Origin: Roseivivax sp. THAF197b
GTDB taxonomy: Bacteria; Pseudomonadota; Alphaproteobacteria; Rhodobacterales; Rhodobacteraceae
Direction of reading: 5' to 3'
Assembly: GCF_009363255.1 (NCBI RefSeq)
Contig: NZ_CP045318.1
Coordinates: forward strand, 100,001-164,000
Length of the DNA: 64,000 nucleotides
The notes beneath the pieces were generated by a model. The model was not told the DNA's origin, searched no databases, and saw only the letters and a list, made by a program, of their open reading frames with translations. The translations under genes and the position numbers were made by a program. Position 1 is the first letter of the stretch. Every line of letters starts with the position of its first letter. Below are positions 46,658 through 55,970 of the stretch, piece after piece.

Positions 46658-47053
46658 ATGGCCAAGGCCATTCACAGCATGATTCGCGTTCTCGATGAGG
46701 ACCGGTCCGTAGCATTCTACCGAAAGGCGTTCGGGCTCGAGATCGCCGACAGGCTGGATTTTGACGATTTCACGCTGATCTACCTGTCGAACGCCGAGCA
46801 GGAATTCGAGCTCGAGCTGACCGTCAACAAGGGCCAGAGCGAGCCCTATGATCTCGGCAATGGCTACGGGCATCTTGCGGTCTCGGTGGCCGATCTCGAT
46901 GCCGAGCATGCGCGCTTCGAGGCGGAGGGCCTGGAGCCGCGCAAGCTCGTGGAGTTTGCACCCGGCGGCACGCTGGTCGGGCGTTTCTTCTTCGTGGCCG
47001 ATCCCGATGGCTACCAGATCGAGGTTCTGGAACGCTCAGGCCGCTTCAAATGA
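46658..47053 (+). CDS. VOC-family protein, lactoylglutathione lyase-like
   Basis: 131 residues. MIRVLDEDRSVAFYRKAFGLE, LELTVNKGQ, GYGHLAVSVADLDA and FFFVADPDGYQIEVLER follow the glyoxalase I pattern, with His and Glu metal ligands. Glyoxalase I detoxifies methylglyoxal with glutathione; that role is likely but not certain because the family is broad. GGGAGG supports the start. Confidence 0.85.
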   Translation: MAKAIHSMIRVLDEDRSVAFYRKAFGLEIADRLDFDDFTLIYLSNAEQEFELELTVNKGQSEPYDLGNGYGHLAVSVADLDAEHARFEAEGLEPRKLVEFAPGGTLVGRFFFVADPDGYQIEVLERSGRFK

Positions 47054-47062
47054 CATGAGACC

Positions 47063-47095
47063 GAAAAGGGCCGCACGTGACGTGCGGCCCTTTTC
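47063..47095 (+). terminator. intrinsic terminator after the VOC gene
   Basis: A perfect 15-bp stem (47063-47077 with 47081-47095), three-base loop, A-run on the left and TTTT on the right, 10 nt after the stop codon. Confidence 0.9.
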
Positions 47096-47128
47096 GCATC
47101 CGATATCGGTGAAAAGGGAGGAAAACTG

Positions 47129-47653
47129 ATGACCGATACACCAACCATCCGCACGCTCACGCGGCGGCAGCTTCTGTCGCAAGGTGTCGCGGCGGGTGCG
47201 GGCCTTGTCGTGGGCTCGGGCTTCGTGGCGGGCAGCGATGCGGCCTGGGCCACGGAAATGAACGCGCTGAAGCCGGACACGATGGCCACGCTCATCCAGA
47301 TGGCGCGCGACATCTACCCCCACGACAAGGTCGGGGACCAGTATTACGCCGCCGCGGTCAAGGGCTACGACGTGCCGGACGAGGTCGATTTCGTCGAGGG
47401 CGGCATCGAGATGCTGAACGAAAAGGCGCAGGTCTCGGGCGCGGGCCGGTACCTCGACCTCGGTTGGGAGTCCGAGCGCGTGGAGGTGCTGCGTACGATC
47501 GAGGACACCGCGTTCTTCCAACGCGTGCGGGGCGGGCTGGTTACAGGCCTCTACAACCAGAAAGCCGTCTGGCCGATCTTCGGCTACGAGGGCGAGTCCT
47601 ACAGCCAGGGTGGATATATGTACCGCGGCTTCGACGACATTTCGTGGATCTGA
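47129..47653 (+). CDS. gluconate 2-dehydrogenase subunit 3-like protein with Tat signal
   Basis: 174 residues. The N-terminus TRRQLLSQGVAAGAGLVVGS is a twin-arginine signal. The rest matches small subunits of membrane dehydrogenases (MARDIYPHDKVGDQYYAAAV; DDISWI at the C-terminus). It lies 18 nt before a GMC dehydrogenase that lacks its own export signal, so the folded complex is probably carried out by this subunit's Tat signal. GGGAGG precedes the ATG. Confidence 0.88.
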   Translation: MTDTPTIRTLTRRQLLSQGVAAGAGLVVGSGFVAGSDAAWATEMNALKPDTMATLIQMARDIYPHDKVGDQYYAAAVKGYDVPDEVDFVEGGIEMLNEKAQVSGAGRYLDLGWESERVEVLRTIEDTAFFQRVRGGLVTGLYNQKAVWPIFGYEGESYSQGGYMYRGFDDISWI

Positions 47654-47671
47654 GGCGGGGGGAACCGAACC

Positions 47672-49240
47672 ATGACAGCACCTTTTGACAAGAATGACGA
47701 CAGCGTCGTCGTCGTCATCGGCACCGGCGCAGGCGGCGGTGTCCTGGCAAACGAACTGGCGCAGAAAGGCGTCAGCGTCGTCGCGCTGGAAGCGGGCGGG
47801 CGCTACCTGCCGGACGATTTCATCAATGACGAATGGGACAGCTTCGGCCAGCTCGCCTGGCTGGATCCGCGCACCACGTCGGGCGATTGGCGCGTGGCCA
47901 AGGACTTCTCCGGGTTGCCCGCCTGGATCGTGAAGGCCGTCGGCGGCACCACAACGCATTGGGCGGGTGCAAGCCTGCGCTTTCAGGAGCATGAGTGGAA
48001 AGCCCTGACCAATTACGGCGCGGTCGAGGGCGCCAACCTTCTCGACTGGCCGATCGAGGCCGCCGAGATGGACCCTTGGTATGACCTTGCCGAGAAAAAG
48101 CTCGGCGTGACCCGCACCAACGGCATTCCCGGCCTGCCCGGCAACAACAACTACAAGGTCTTCGAGGCCGGCGCGAAGAAGCTCGGCTACAAGGAGGTCC
48201 ATACGGGCCGCATGGCCATCAACAGCCAGGAGCGCGACGGCCGCATGGCGTGCCAGCAGACGGGGTTCTGTTTCCAGGGCTGCAAATGGGGCGCGAAGTG
48301 GTCCTCGGCCTATACCGACATCCCGGCGGGTGAGGCGACGGGCAACCTTGAAGTGCGCGAGCGCGCCCATGTCGCCCGCATCCTGCACAACGAGGCGGGC
48401 AAGGTGACGGGCGTCGAGTATTTCGACGCAGACGGCAACCTGCAGATGCAGAAGGCGCGCATTGTCGCGGTTGCGGGCAACTCATTCGAGAGCCCGCGGA
48501 TGCTGCTGAACTCGGCCTCCTCGATGTTCCCGGACGGGCTCGCCAACTCCTCGGGGCAGGTCGGGCGCAACTACATGCGGCACATGACCGGGTCGGTCTA
48601 TGCGACCTTCGAGGAGCCGGTCCGCATGTGGCGCGGCACCACGATGGCGGGCATCATCCAGGACGAGGCGCGGCACGATCCTTCGCGCGGCTTCGTCGGC
48701 GGCTACGAGCTCGAGACGCTCGCGCTGGGCCTGCCCTTCATGGCGGCCTTCCTCAATCCCGGCGCCTGGGGGCGCGAGTTCACGACGGCACTCGATGCCT
48801 ACGAGAACATGGCCGGCATGTGGATCGTCGGCGAGGACATGCCGCAGGAAGGCAACGGCGTCACCCTGTCCGAGACCGAGGATCAATACGGGCTCAAGGT
48901 CGCGAACGTGCATTTCGACGATCACCCGAACGACATCGCGATGCGCAACCACGCCTATGACCGGGGCCGCGCGGTCTATGACGCGATCGGCGCCACGCGT
49001 ACGATGCCGACGCCGCCTTATCCGTCGACGCATAACCTCGGCACCAACCGGATGTCGGCCAATGCGCAGGACGGCGTGGTGAACAAGTGGGGTCAGACCC
49101 ACGACATCGCGAACCTGTTCATCTCGGACGGCTCGCAATTCACAACGGGTGCTGCGGAGAACCCGACGCTGACCATCGTGGCGCTGGCGATCCGTCAGGC
49201 CGATCACATCGCTCGCGAGATGGCGGCGCAGAACCTCTGA
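47672..49240 (+). CDS. GMC-type FAD-dependent dehydrogenase
   Basis: 522 residues. FAD-binding GTGAGGGVLANELAQKG at the N-terminus, GGTTTHWAGASLRF, a Cys-containing segment (CQQTGFCFQGCKWGAK) and NLGTNRM near the C-terminus, as in the large subunits of gluconate/sorbitol/fructose dehydrogenases. It probably oxidises a sugar or alcohol in the periplasm and passes electrons to the respiratory chain. No cytochrome c subunit is next to it, so the electron acceptor is unknown. Confidence 0.9.
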   Translation: MTAPFDKNDDSVVVVIGTGAGGGVLANELAQKGVSVVALEAGGRYLPDDFINDEWDSFGQLAWLDPRTTSGDWRVAKDFSGLPAWIVKAVGGTTTHWAGASLRFQEHEWKALTNYGAVEGANLLDWPIEAAEMDPWYDLAEKKLGVTRTNGIPGLPGNNNYKVFEAGAKKLGYKEVHTGRMAINSQERDGRMACQQTGFCFQGCKWGAKWSSAYTDIPAGEATGNLEVRERAHVARILHNEAGKVTGVEYFDADGNLQMQKARIVAVAGNSFESPRMLLNSASSMFPDGLANSSGQVGRNYMRHMTGSVYATFEEPVRMWRGTTMAGIIQDEARHDPSRGFVGGYELETLALGLPFMAAFLNPGAWGREFTTALDAYENMAGMWIVGEDMPQEGNGVTLSETEDQYGLKVANVHFDDHPNDIAMRNHAYDRGRAVYDAIGATRTMPTPPYPSTHNLGTNRMSANAQDGVVNKWGQTHDIANLFISDGSQFTTGAAENPTLTIVALAIRQADHIAREMAAQNL

Positions 49241-49264
49241 TCTGCGCGATCCACGAGAGCACTG

Positions 49265-49293
49265 AAAGGCGCGTCCTAGCGGGCGCGCCTTTT
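49265..49293 (+). terminator. intrinsic terminator after the GMC gene
   Basis: AAAGGCGCG (49265-49273) pairs with CGCGCCTTT (49284-49292), and T-rich sequence (TTTTCCTTT) follows. It separates the dehydrogenase pair from fdhA. Confidence 0.8.
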
Positions 49294-49395
49294 CCTTTGG
49301 GAGGAAGGCCGTAAATTCCGCACATCAGGTCGGAATTGGGGGTGGGGCGCCATCGGGCCTTGGCATAGACAGGAAGTGAATGAAGGAGATGCGAC

Positions 49396-52182
49396 ATGGC
49401 CGAAACGATCCGCTTCACGCTTGATGGCGACAGTGTCGAGGTGCCCAAGGGCACGACGATCTGGGAAGCGGCGCATGGGCGCGGTCTGGTCATCCCGCAT
49501 CTCTGCCACCGGCCCGAGCCGGGCTACAAACCCGACGGCAATTGCCGCGCCTGCATGGTCGAGGTCGAGGGCGAGCGTAATCTCGTCGCTTCCTGCATCC
49601 GCGAAGCAGCCGAGGGCATGGAGGTGCGCAGCGCCACCCCGCGCGCCGAAAGCGCGCGCAAGATGGTCATCGAGATGCTGATGGCCGACCAGCCCGAACG
49701 TGACGCGGCGCATGATCGGTCGTCGCATTTCTGGGACATGGCCGATCAGGTCGGCGTCAGCGAAAGCCGCCTGCCGACGATGGAGCCCGACCGCATCCCG
49801 CTTCTGGACGACAGCCACGTCGCCATGCGCGTCAACCTCGATGCCTGCATCCAGTGCAACCTCTGCGTCCGGGCCTGCCGTGACGTGCAGGTGAACGACG
49901 TGCTCGGCATGGGCGGTCGCGGGCACGATGCCTTCCCGGTCTTCGATCAGGACGACCCGATGGGCGCCTCGACCTGCGTGGCCTGCGGCGAATGCGTTCA
50001 GGCCTGCCCCACAGGCGCGCTGATGCCCGCGACCGAACTGAACGCCGCGCAGGAAGGCGATAGCCGTGATTTCGACGAAGAGGTCAAATCCGTCTGCCCG
50101 TTCTGCGGCGTGGGCTGCCAGGTGTCGATCAAGGTCAAGGATGGCGCGGTCAAGCGCGTGGACGGCATCAACGGGCCCGCGAATGAAGGGCGTCTCTGCG
50201 TGAAGGGGCGGTTCGGCTTCGACTACATCCAGCACCCCGACCGGCTGACGAAACCCCTCATTCGCCGCGAAGACGCGCCCGACAAGGGGCTTAATGTTGA
50301 CCCGGCAAACCCCTGGACGCATTTCCGCGAAGCGACCTGGGAGGAGGCGCTGGAGGTCGCGGCGCGCGGGCTCGTGGATCTGCGCTCCTATTTCGGCGGG
50401 CAGTCGGTGGCGGGCTTCGGATCCGCGAAATGCACCAACGAGGAGGCGTATCTCTTCCAGAAGTTCATCCGGCAGGGCTTCAAGCACAACAACGTGGACC
50501 ATTGCACGCGGCTCTGCCACGCCTCCTCCGTCGCGGCGTTGCAGGAGAACGTGGGCTCGGGTGCGGTCACCGCCAGCTTCAACGAGATCGAGAACGCGGA
50601 TGTCGCCATCGTCATCGGCGCCAACCCGACCGAGAACCATCCCGTCGCGGCGAGCTATTTCAAGCAATTCGCCAAGCGCGGCGGCAATCTGATCGTCATG
50701 GATCCGCGCTTGCAGAACGGGCTGAAGCGGCACGCGACGCATAACCTGCAGTTCAAGCCCGGCACCGATGTCGCGCTGCTGAACGCGATCATGAACGTGA
50801 TCGTCGAGGAAAAGCTCTACGACCGGCAATACATTCAGGGCTTCACTGAAGGCTTCTTCGAGTTCCGCGATCACATTCGCGCCTTCCCGCCCGAGAAGAT
50901 GGCCGAGATCTGCGGCATCGACGCGGACACGATCCGCGCTGTGGCGCGGGACTTCGCAAGCGCGCAGCGCGGCATGATTTTCTGGGGCATGGGCGTGAGC
51001 CAACATATCCACGGCACCGACAATGCGCGCTGCCTGATCTCGCTCGCGCTCCTCTGCGGGCATGTGGGGCGTCCCGGCACGGGCCTGCATCCCCTGCGCG
51101 GTCAGAACAACGTGCAGGGTGCGTCCGATGCCGGCCTCATCCCGCATGTCATGCCCGATTATCAGACCGTCACGGACGGTCATGTGCGCGACCTCTTCCG
51201 GCATATCTGGCAGGGTACCGAGATCGACGCCGCACCCGGCCTGACGGTCGTCGAGATCATGGACCGCGTCTATCGCGGCTCGATCCGGGGCATGTACGTT
51301 CTGGGCGAAAACCCGGCCATGTCCGACCCGGATGTGGAACACGCGCGCAAGGCGTTGGCCAAGCTCGACTGCCTCGTGGTGCAGGACATCTTCCTGACCG
51401 AGACGGCGATGTTCGCGGACGTGATTCTCCCGGCCTCGGCGCTCTTCGAGAAGACGGGCACCGTCACCAACACCAACCGCACCGTGCAGGTGGTGCGCGC
51501 GGCGACCGAGCCGCCGGGGGAGGCGCGGCAGGACTGGGAGATCCTCGTCGATTTCGCGCGCCGCATCGGGCTCGACTGGGACTACGACGATCCGCGCGAG
51601 GTCTTCGACGAGATGAAGATGTCCATGCGGTCGCTGCACCACATCACCTGGAAGCGGCTCGAGAACGAAGGGGCCGTGACCTATCCCTGCAAGGGGCCGG
51701 ACGATCCGGGCCAGTCGGTGGTGTTCGGGGACGGCTTCCCGCGCCGCGCGGGCCGCGCGCAGTTCACGCCCGCGCGCGTGACACCGCCTGCCGAGAGCCC
51801 GGACAAGGAGTACCCGATGATCCTGATCACGGGGCGGCAGCTCGAACACTGGCACACGGGGTCGATGACGCGGCGGTCGGTGACGCTCGATACCGTGGAG
51901 CCCGAGGCCACCTGTTCGCTGCACCCGTCGACGCTGCGCAGGCTCGATGTGCCGGCGGGCGGGCGCGTTCGACTGACAACGCGGCGCGGCACGATCAGCA
52001 TGCTCGCACGCGCGGATCGCAACGTGGCACCCGAGACGGCCTTCATTCCCTTCGCTTTCGTCGAGGCCGCGGCCAACGTGCTGACCAACCCGCAGCTCGA
52101 TCCGTTCGGGAAGATCCCGGAGTTCAAGTATTCCGCCGTCTTGATCGAAGCGGATGCGGAAAGCCGGGTCGCCGCGGAATAG
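49396..52182 (+). CDS. fdhA: formate dehydrogenase, molybdopterin catalytic subunit
   Basis: 928 residues. N-terminal 2Fe-2S ferredoxin domain (CHRPEPGYKPDGNCRACMVE), then 4Fe-4S clusters (CIQCNLCVRACRD and CVACGECVQACPTGA), then the molybdopterin domain starting CPFCGVGCQV. Cys374-His375 (in TRLCHAS) replaces the selenocysteine-His pair of E. coli FdhF, so it is a Cys enzyme. The architecture is that of NAD-linked FdsA/FdhA, but no NADH-binding or chaperone gene is adjacent. GAAGGAG precedes the ATG. Flanked by terminators or gaps, it looks like a single-gene unit. Confidence 0.93.
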   Translation: MAETIRFTLDGDSVEVPKGTTIWEAAHGRGLVIPHLCHRPEPGYKPDGNCRACMVEVEGERNLVASCIREAAEGMEVRSATPRAESARKMVIEMLMADQPERDAAHDRSSHFWDMADQVGVSESRLPTMEPDRIPLLDDSHVAMRVNLDACIQCNLCVRACRDVQVNDVLGMGGRGHDAFPVFDQDDPMGASTCVACGECVQACPTGALMPATELNAAQEGDSRDFDEEVKSVCPFCGVGCQVSIKVKDGAVKRVDGINGPANEGRLCVKGRFGFDYIQHPDRLTKPLIRREDAPDKGLNVDPANPWTHFREATWEEALEVAARGLVDLRSYFGGQSVAGFGSAKCTNEEAYLFQKFIRQGFKHNNVDHCTRLCHASSVAALQENVGSGAVTASFNEIENADVAIVIGANPTENHPVAASYFKQFAKRGGNLIVMDPRLQNGLKRHATHNLQFKPGTDVALLNAIMNVIVEEKLYDRQYIQGFTEGFFEFRDHIRAFPPEKMAEICGIDADTIRAVARDFASAQRGMIFWGMGVSQHIHGTDNARCLISLALLCGHVGRPGTGLHPLRGQNNVQGASDAGLIPHVMPDYQTVTDGHVRDLFRHIWQGTEIDAAPGLTVVEIMDRVYRGSIRGMYVLGENPAMSDPDVEHARKALAKLDCLVVQDIFLTETAMFADVILPASALFEKTGTVTNTNRTVQVVRAATEPPGEARQDWEILVDFARRIGLDWDYDDPREVFDEMKMSMRSLHHITWKRLENEGAVTYPCKGPDDPGQSVVFGDGFPRRAGRAQFTPARVTPPAESPDKEYPMILITGRQLEHWHTGSMTRRSVTLDTVEPEATCSLHPSTLRRLDVPAGGRVRLTTRRGTISMLARADRNVAPETAFIPFAFVEAAANVLTNPQLDPFGKIPEFKYSAVLIEADAESRVAAE

Positions 52183-52302
52183 GTGCGTCCCTTACAGTCG
52201 GGCCGCGTCCCCTCGCGGCCTGACGGGGTGATTCGCGCCAAAATCGCCCATTTTCGCGCCGTTTCACTTCGACAGGGCAGGGCGGAACACCCCGCAATTC
52301 CG

Positions 52303-52317
52303 TCATTAATTTAATGA
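52303..52317. promoter_or_regulatory. short inverted repeat in an AT-rich patch upstream of the ligase-transport operon
   Basis: TCATTAA and TTAATGA flank one base (52303-52317). This is the only AT-rich spot in the 288-nt gap between fdhA and the acyl-CoA ligase gene. Its shape suits a repressor site for the downstream operon. No family can be named. Confidence 0.35.
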
Positions 52318-52470
52318 GTGTTCAATTTTTTTCTCCCGCGACGCCAAGGGGCTTGACCCAAAGGGCCGGGCCGGACCTAATGTGGTCACAGCCTTGGAGG
52401 AGGCGATGCACTTGCCACGGCAAGGCAGACCGAAAAAGGCCCGGAAAACGGGCTGCCGGGAGGAAACGCT

Positions 52471-54447
52471 TTGACACAGACGTCCGAGGGCGCAGGCGAC
52501 CTGCGCTCCGTTCCTGCACTGTTGCACCGCAACGCGACCCGCTTCGGGACGCGGCCTGCCTTCCGCGAGAAGGAATACGGAATCTGGCAGACCTGGACCT
52601 GGTCCGAGGTGGAAGCCGAGATCGAAGCCTTCGCGCTGGGTCTTCTGGATCTGGGCGTTGCGCCGGGTGATTTCGTCGCCATCATCGGGCGCAACCGTCC
52701 CTCGCTCTACTGGTCGATGGTGGCGATCCAATCCGTGGGTGCCGTGCCGGTGCCGCTCTATCAGGACGCGGTCGCCGAGGAGATGGCCTATGTCCTCGAT
52801 CATTGCGGCGCCAAGCTGGTGATCGCGGAAGATCAGGAACAGGTGGACAAGGTGCTCGAGATCGAGGACCGGCTGCCCGATTTCCACCGCATGATCTATC
52901 TCGATCCGCGGGGCATGCGGAAATACGACCACAGCACCCTGACGTCCTTCGCCGATATTCAGGAAGTGGGCCGCAAAGCCAGTGCTGCGCAGAAGGCCGA
53001 GCTGGACAAGCGGCGCGGGGGCCTCGGCTACGACGATACCTGCGTCATGCTCTACACCTCTGGCACGACCGGCAAGCCCAAGGGCGTGGTGCTGTCCAAC
53101 CGCAATATCATCGAGACCGCGAAGGCCTCCTGCGAGTTCGATCACCTGACCGAAAAGGAAGAGATCCTCGCCTATCTGCCGATGGCCTGGGTCGGCGATT
53201 TCATCTTCTCGGTCGGGCAGGCTTATTGGGCGGGGTTCTGCGTGAACTGCCCCGAAAGCCCGGACACGATGATGACCGATCTGCGGGAAATCGCGCCCAC
53301 CTATTACTTTGCGCCGCCGCGCGTCTTCGAGACGCAGCTGACACAGATCATGATCCGGATGGAGGATGCAGGACCGCTCAAGCGGAAGATGTTCCACCAA
53401 TTCATGGACCATGCGCGCAGGGTCGGCCCGAAGATACTCGACGGCGAAAGCGTGGGTGTCATGGACCGCCTGAAATATCGGCTCGGCGAATTCATGGTCT
53501 ACGGGCCGCTGAAGAACGCGCTGGGCTTTTCGCGCGTCCGCGTGGGCTACACCGCCGGTGAGGCCATCGGGCCGGAGATCTTCGATTTCTATCGCGCGCT
53601 CGGCATCAACCTGAAACAGCTTTACGGCCAGACCGAGGCGTCGGTCTTCATCACCCAGCAACCCGATGGCGAGGTCCGCTCCGACACGGTCGGTGTGCCG
53701 TCCCCGGGCGTCGAGATCCGCATCGAGGAGAACGGAGAGGTCTTCTACCGCTCTCCGGGCGTCTTCGTGGAGTATTACAAGAACGCCGAGTCGACCGCTG
53801 GAACGAAGGACGCGGAAGGCTGGGTCGCCACGGGCGATGCGGGCTTCATCGAGGAAGATACCGGTCATCTGCGGATCATCGACCGCGCCAAGGATGTGGG
53901 CAAGATGGCCGATGGCGCGCTCTTCGCGCCGAAATACGTGGAGAACAAGCTCAAGTTCTACCCCAACATCCTCGAAGCGGTGGTGTTCGGGGCGAACCGG
54001 GACCGCTGCGTCGCGTTCATCAACATCGACCTCGCCGCCGTGGGCAACTGGGCCGAGCGAAACAACATCGCCTATGCCTCCTACCAGGAGCTCGCGCAGA
54101 ACAAGCAGGTGCTCGACACGATCCAGTCCCATGTGGAGGAGGTGAACGCCTCCGTCGCGGAGGACGACATGCTGTCAGGCTGCCAGATCCACCGTTTCTT
54201 CGTGCTGCACAAGGAGCTCGACGCCGACGATGGCGAGCTGACGCGCACCCGCAAGGTCCGCCGCAAGATCATCGAGGAGAAGTTCGCCGATCTGGTCGAG
54301 GGGCTCTATGCCGATGCGGACAGCGTCTACACCGAGACGGAAGTGACCTACGAGGACGGTCGCAAGGGCAAGATCAAGGCCACGCTCTATGCCCGCGCGC
54401 CCAAGGTCGTGCCCGTCGAGACCAAGACGCTGGAGGCGGCAGAGTGA
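52471..54447 (+). CDS. long-chain acyl-CoA synthetase-type AMP-binding protein (TTG start)
   Basis: 658 residues. The ATP loop TSGTTGKPKGV is at about residues 194-204, GQTEASVF and GWVATGDAGF follow, and a long C-terminal domain ends in KVRRKIIEEKF. It resembles large FadD15-like ligases that sit beside liv-type transporters in alphaproteobacteria. It should activate a carboxylic acid with CoA. The start is TTG at 52471 because GGAGGAA lies 6 nt ahead and the frame has no better start. GTGA overlap with the next gene. Confidence 0.88.
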   Translation: MTQTSEGAGDLRSVPALLHRNATRFGTRPAFREKEYGIWQTWTWSEVEAEIEAFALGLLDLGVAPGDFVAIIGRNRPSLYWSMVAIQSVGAVPVPLYQDAVAEEMAYVLDHCGAKLVIAEDQEQVDKVLEIEDRLPDFHRMIYLDPRGMRKYDHSTLTSFADIQEVGRKASAAQKAELDKRRGGLGYDDTCVMLYTSGTTGKPKGVVLSNRNIIETAKASCEFDHLTEKEEILAYLPMAWVGDFIFSVGQAYWAGFCVNCPESPDTMMTDLREIAPTYYFAPPRVFETQLTQIMIRMEDAGPLKRKMFHQFMDHARRVGPKILDGESVGVMDRLKYRLGEFMVYGPLKNALGFSRVRVGYTAGEAIGPEIFDFYRALGINLKQLYGQTEASVFITQQPDGEVRSDTVGVPSPGVEIRIEENGEVFYRSPGVFVEYYKNAESTAGTKDAEGWVATGDAGFIEEDTGHLRIIDRAKDVGKMADGALFAPKYVENKLKFYPNILEAVVFGANRDRCVAFINIDLAAVGNWAERNNIAYASYQELAQNKQVLDTIQSHVEEVNASVAEDDMLSGCQIHRFFVLHKELDADDGELTRTRKVRRKIIEEKFADLVEGLYADADSVYTETEVTYEDGRKGKIKATLYARAPKVVPVETKTLEAAE

Positions 54448-55031
54448 TCGCTCGCCTGCCCGCGATCCCCGGCGCATCGACGTGCTGGACAGGTGCGCTC
54501 TGTGCCGCGCTGATGATCGGACCTGTCGCGGAGGCGCGGGCAAGTGCGGAGTTCGAGGCGACTTGGACGCGGCTGATGGACCAATGCATCGGCTATATCG
54601 CGGGCGAGGACATGGCCGTGGACGGGCTCGGCCCCCTTATCGAGAAGGGCACAGGCCCCGGTGGCATCGCACGGCAGATCCATGCCGAGCCGCATGATCT
54701 GCGGCTGCGCTTCGGTGCGAGTGACGTGGCTGTTCCCAAGAATGCGCGCCATTGCCTTGTCTGGACCGAAACGGAGGTGCCCGCGGAGGCGCTCGAGGCC
54801 GCGCATGCGGCCACGATGGCGCGCTACGACGAGATGCTCGCCGCGGGCTGGACCCAGGGCGATTTCACCTTCAACGACGCGGCGCTTCTGGAAAAGGACA
54901 TCCACCAGCGCAGGCCCTCGGGCTGCCTCGCGGCGGGTCGGATCAATATCGAATGGGCGCCAGGTACGGCCAGCTTCTACGCGCGGCTGATCGGCATGAA
55001 TTGCACCGTCTCCCAAACGGATAAGGGCTAG
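54444..55031 (+). CDS. secreted protein of unknown function in the liv-type operon
   Basis: 195 residues, GTG start overlapping the ligase stop. A signal peptide-like N-terminus (SCWTG region, AALMIGPVAEARA) is followed by a soluble domain with four Cys (QCIGY, HCLVW, SGCLAA, MNCTV), which may form two disulfides. The family is not recognised. Its place between ligase and livG suggests a role in substrate capture or envelope processing of the imported compound. Confidence 0.7.
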   Translation: MIARLPAIPGASTCWTGALCAALMIGPVAEARASAEFEATWTRLMDQCIGYIAGEDMAVDGLGPLIEKGTGPGGIARQIHAEPHDLRLRFGASDVAVPKNARHCLVWTETEVPAEALEAAHAATMARYDEMLAAGWTQGDFTFNDAALLEKDIHQRRPSGCLAAGRINIEWAPGTASFYARLIGMNCTVSQTDKG

Positions 55032-55034
55032 GGC

Positions 55035-55847
55035 ATGAAGGATACCGAAGGCTACATCACCGCGGATGGCCGCCAGATCGGCGGCGTCCTGATGGAGATG
55101 AAGAACATCACTCTGCGCTTCGGCGGTGTGGTGGCGATCAACGACATTTCCTTCGATGTGCGCGAGGGCGAAATACGCGCCATCATCGGCCCGAACGGGG
55201 CGGGCAAGTCGTCGATGCTCAACATTATCTCGGGCTTCTACACGCCGTCCGAGGGCGAAGTGTTCTACAAGGGCGAAAAGCGCCCGCCGATGAAACCGTT
55301 CGAAGTAGCCCGGATGGGCGTCGCGCGGACGTTCCAGAACATCGCACTCTTCGAAGGCATGACCGTGCTCGACAACGTCATGACCGGGCGGCTGACGCAC
55401 ATGAACGCGGGCGTCTTTTCGCAAGCGCTCTGGTGGGGCAAGGCCCGCGACGAGGAGATGGAAAACCGCGAGGTCGTCGAGAAGGTCATCGACTTCCTCG
55501 AAATCCAGAACATCCGCAAGACGCCGGTGGGCCGTCTGCCCTACGGTCTGAAGAAGCGGGTCGAGCTGGCGCGCGCCTTGGCGGCCGAGCCGTCCATCCT
55601 GCTGCTCGACGAGCCGATGGCGGGCATGAACGTCGAGGAGAAGGAGGACATGTCCCGCTTCATCCTCGACGTGAACGACGAGTTCGGCACCACGATCTGC
55701 CTGATCGAGCACGATATGGGCGTGGTCATGGATCTCTCGGACCGGGTCGTGGTGATGGATTACGGCAAGAAGATCGGTGACGGCTCGCCCGACGAGGTGC
55801 GCAACAACCAGGCGGTCATCGACGCCTATCTGGGGGTTCAGCACTGA
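55035..55847 (+). CDS. livG: ABC transporter ATP-binding protein, LivG type
   Basis: 270 residues. Walker A GPNGAGKSS, Q-loop region, LPYGLKKRVELARAL as the LivG-type signature, and Walker B ILLLDEPMAGM are all present. It powers uptake through the LivH/LivM permeases. The N-terminus has about 20 extra residues. It follows the secreted protein by 3 nt. Confidence 0.95.
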   Translation: MKDTEGYITADGRQIGGVLMEMKNITLRFGGVVAINDISFDVREGEIRAIIGPNGAGKSSMLNIISGFYTPSEGEVFYKGEKRPPMKPFEVARMGVARTFQNIALFEGMTVLDNVMTGRLTHMNAGVFSQALWWGKARDEEMENREVVEKVIDFLEIQNIRKTPVGRLPYGLKKRVELARALAAEPSILLLDEPMAGMNVEEKEDMSRFILDVNDEFGTTICLIEHDMGVVMDLSDRVVVMDYGKKIGDGSPDEVRNNQAVIDAYLGVQH

Positions 55848-55970
55848 TGCGCCGAAGATGTCATCAGGCCCTGCGCATGCACGGCGCGCCGGACCCAGCG
55901 GAAGGCGACCAGCCCCGCCACAACCAAGACCTGAAAATCGCCCCGACGCCGCAGCAAGGCAGGAGCTAAC

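Noticed and set aside
50512..50520. Possible selenocysteine site in fdhA
   Set aside because: The codon is TGC (Cys374), not TGA, so no selenocysteine is needed.
49276..51924. 882-codon open frame antisense to fdhA
   Set aside because: Entirely opposite a complete catalytic subunit with all motifs; no start signal or domain.
52353..52382. TTGACC with a distant CTAATG as a sigma70 promoter before the acyl-CoA ligase
   Set aside because: The spacer is 18 bp, the -10 is poor and the region is GC-rich, so it is too weak to list.
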